Source: Micromonospora sp. 15K316 (lineage in GTDB: Bacteria > Actinomycetota > Actinomycetes > Mycobacteriales > Micromonosporaceae). Taken from it: a stretch of 41,314 bases of DNA. Both the position numbers and the translations under genes were made by a program. Below the pieces are notes generated by a model. It did no database searches, was not told where the DNA came from, and saw nothing but the letters and a program-made list of their open reading frames with translations. Position 1 is the stretch's first letter; every line of letters starts with the position of its first letter. Below are positions 40,324 through 41,314 of this stretch, piece by piece. The stretch lies in assembly GCF_004348525.1 (NCBI RefSeq), contig NZ_SMKG01000031.1:1-41314 (forward strand), in the 5' to 3' direction.

Positions 40324-40725
40324 ATGGGTACGACGGCGACGGAGCACCTGCGGACGCTGACGCCCGAACAGCGTCCCGGGATACCGGAGACGATGGCCGG
40401 GACGCTCCGGCTCGACGTGTACGAGGACGGCTGGACCGAACACTGGTACCTCACCGTCGCCGACCAGCACATCGAGGTCAGCCGCTCGGCCGACGACGCC
40501 GATCTGGTCGTCCGCGCGCACCGGTCGGTCTTCGACCGGCTGGCCGCCGGGGAGGTGCGGGCCTCCGCGGCGATGCTGCGCAACGACCTGACCGTGCAGG
40601 GCGACATGCGGCTCTTCGTGGTGTTCCGCCGCGTCTTCCCCGGCCCGCCGGGCGCTCGCCATCCCCGGGAGGCCGCCCGGCAGGCGGCGGCCGAGTCCGC
40701 CGCCGCACAGGAGGCTCGGCCATGA
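40324..40725 (+). CDS. SCP2 sterol-carrier-domain protein
   Basis: A 133-residue protein of the SCP2 type. The core reads MAGTLRLDVYEDGWTEHWYLTV, EVSRSADDADLVVRAHRSVFDRL and VRASAAMLRNDLTVQGDMRLFVVFRRVF, the usual order of strands with the final helix. The C-terminal tail is Ala/Arg-rich (AARQAAAESAAAQEARP). SCP2 domains bind lipophilic ligands. ATG 40324 follows GGGGAGG. Its stop overlaps the start of the debranching-type gene (ATGA), so the two are translated together. Confidence 0.85.
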   Translation: MGTTATEHLRTLTPEQRPGIPETMAGTLRLDVYEDGWTEHWYLTVADQHIEVSRSADDADLVVRAHRSVFDRLAAGEVRASAAMLRNDLTVQGDMRLFVVFRRVFPGPPGARHPREAARQAAAESAAAQEARP

Positions 40726-41314
40726 GGCAGGAACGGGTCTACGTGACGTCGGGGAACGCCTTCGCCATCTGCGACGCGCAGGGCGACATCGTCGTCGACC
40801 CGCACGACCCCATCGGCTACTTCTCGTTCGACACCCGCTTCCTGTCCCACTGGGTTCTCAAGGTCGACGGCGAGCGGCTGAACAGCCTCTCCCGCGACGA
40901 CATGAGTTACTTCGAGACCCGGTTCTTCCTGGTGCCCGGGGCGGCCAGCCACTACGTCGACGCGGACGTCTCGTTGATCCGGCACCGCTCCCTCGACGAG
41001 GCCTTCAACGAGCGCCTCATCGTGCTCAACCACTCCGCCCAGCCGGCCGAGTTCACCATACGGGTCGACGTCGGCAGCGACTTCGCCGACACCGCGGAGA
41101 TCCAGCAGCCGCGTCCACGACGTGTCTCCGTCGTCGCCGACTCGGCGCGGCGCCAACTGCGGCTGCGTTACGCCCGCGAACGGTTCGTCCGACAGACCAT
41201 CGTGACCAGCACCGCCCCGGTGGAGGTGGACGAGGGCGGTCTGACGTACCGGATCCGGATCGAGCCCGAGGGCGAGTGGGTCACGGACCTGCACGTCGCG
41301 ACGCTCATCGAGGG
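40722..41314 (+). CDS. Glycogen-debranching-type enzyme, N-terminal part (partial)
   Basis: The first 197 residues of a gene running off the right edge. The sequence matches the N-terminal domain of bacterial glycogen debranching / amylo-alpha-1,6-glucosidase-like proteins (GDE_N_bis type): VTSGNAFAICDAQGDIV, GYFSFDTRFLSHWVLKVDG, HRSLDEAFNERLIVLNHS and EFTIRVDVGSDFADTAEI. In the family this beta domain precedes an (alpha/alpha)6 GH15-like barrel, not visible here. ATG 40722 has AGGAGG upstream and overlaps the SCP2 stop by 4 nt. No trehalose or glycogen gene is visible within the window. Confidence 0.87.
   Translation, partial: MRQERVYVTSGNAFAICDAQGDIVVDPHDPIGYFSFDTRFLSHWVLKVDGERLNSLSRDDMSYFETRFFLVPGAASHYVDADVSLIRHRSLDEAFNERLIVLNHSAQPAEFTIRVDVGSDFADTAEIQQPRPRRVSVVADSARRQLRLRYARERFVRQTIVTSTAPVEVDEGGLTYRIRIEPEGEWVTDLHVATLIE

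Overview
The window is very high-GC DNA (by eye above 70%) with strong third-position GC bias and many GTG starts. Its gene content is typical of a filamentous actinobacterium: an AfsR/SARP giant regulator, DrrAB-type ABC genes, a ShbA/SigD-like sigma factor with an RsdA-like anti-sigma factor, a GAF-SpoIIE phosphatase, and a DinB protein of the DUF664 type. The overall look fits Micromonosporaceae (a Micromonospora-like genome), but this is inferred from content, not from a marker gene. No rRNA, tRNA, CRISPR array, insertion sequence or integrase was seen. It reads as a chromosomal region rich in small regulator-plus-effector units.

Layout. 1-2065: two secreted-protein genes on the minus strand behind a LacI-type operator. 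2266-3223: divergent HxlR regulator and SnoaL-like protein. 3279-7290: an FkbM methyltransferase, then a three-domain PEP-synthase/rifampicin-phosphotransferase-like enzyme behind a 28-bp perfect palindrome, then a TetR regulator with an (Ala-Asp)9 tail. 7327-12393: AfsR-type regulator followed by DrrA/DrrB-like ABC transporter genes, divergent from an FUSC-type membrane protein (12494-13696). 13773-15642: an unknown protein and a Gfo/Idh/MocA oxidoreductase. 15751-17174: a membrane protein and a downstream piece that looks like a frame-broken extension of it. 17251-19024: small HTH regulator and MFS exporter, with the same TGTCAA-N7-TTGACA operator before each. 19050-23437: SMP-30-like secreted protein, LysR, SDR, MerR and ABM monooxygenase.

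23627-28305 is the most distinctive part. Five co-directional genes encode a 15-cysteine protein that I read as an RlpA/expansin-like double-psi barrel, a Tat-signal surface protein, a MauE/DoxX-type redox membrane protein, an M23 peptidase with SH3b domain, and a lysozyme-like/amidase_2/SH3b protein. Together they look like a disulfide-dependent cell-wall remodelling module.

28404-33126 is a signalling block: DksA/TraR-type zinc-finger protein behind a leader with an intrinsic terminator, RsdA-like anti-sigma factor, ShbA/SigD-like sigma factor, DUF2267 protein, GAF-SpoIIE phosphatase, STAS antagonist, and a divergent RsbW-like kinase. 33271-37328 holds a TetR/14-TM MFS pair and a divergent LysR/SDR pair; that SDR lacks the catalytic Tyr and Lys. 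37443-41314 has CorA, a 61-aa orphan, a 2'-5' RNA ligase-like protein, DinB, SCP2 and the start of a glycogen-debranching-type enzyme.

Two sequence-level themes recur. Many genes appear leaderless, with a TANNNT box exactly 6 nt before the start codon. Most convergent gene pairs are separated by long perfect GC hairpins without a U-tract.
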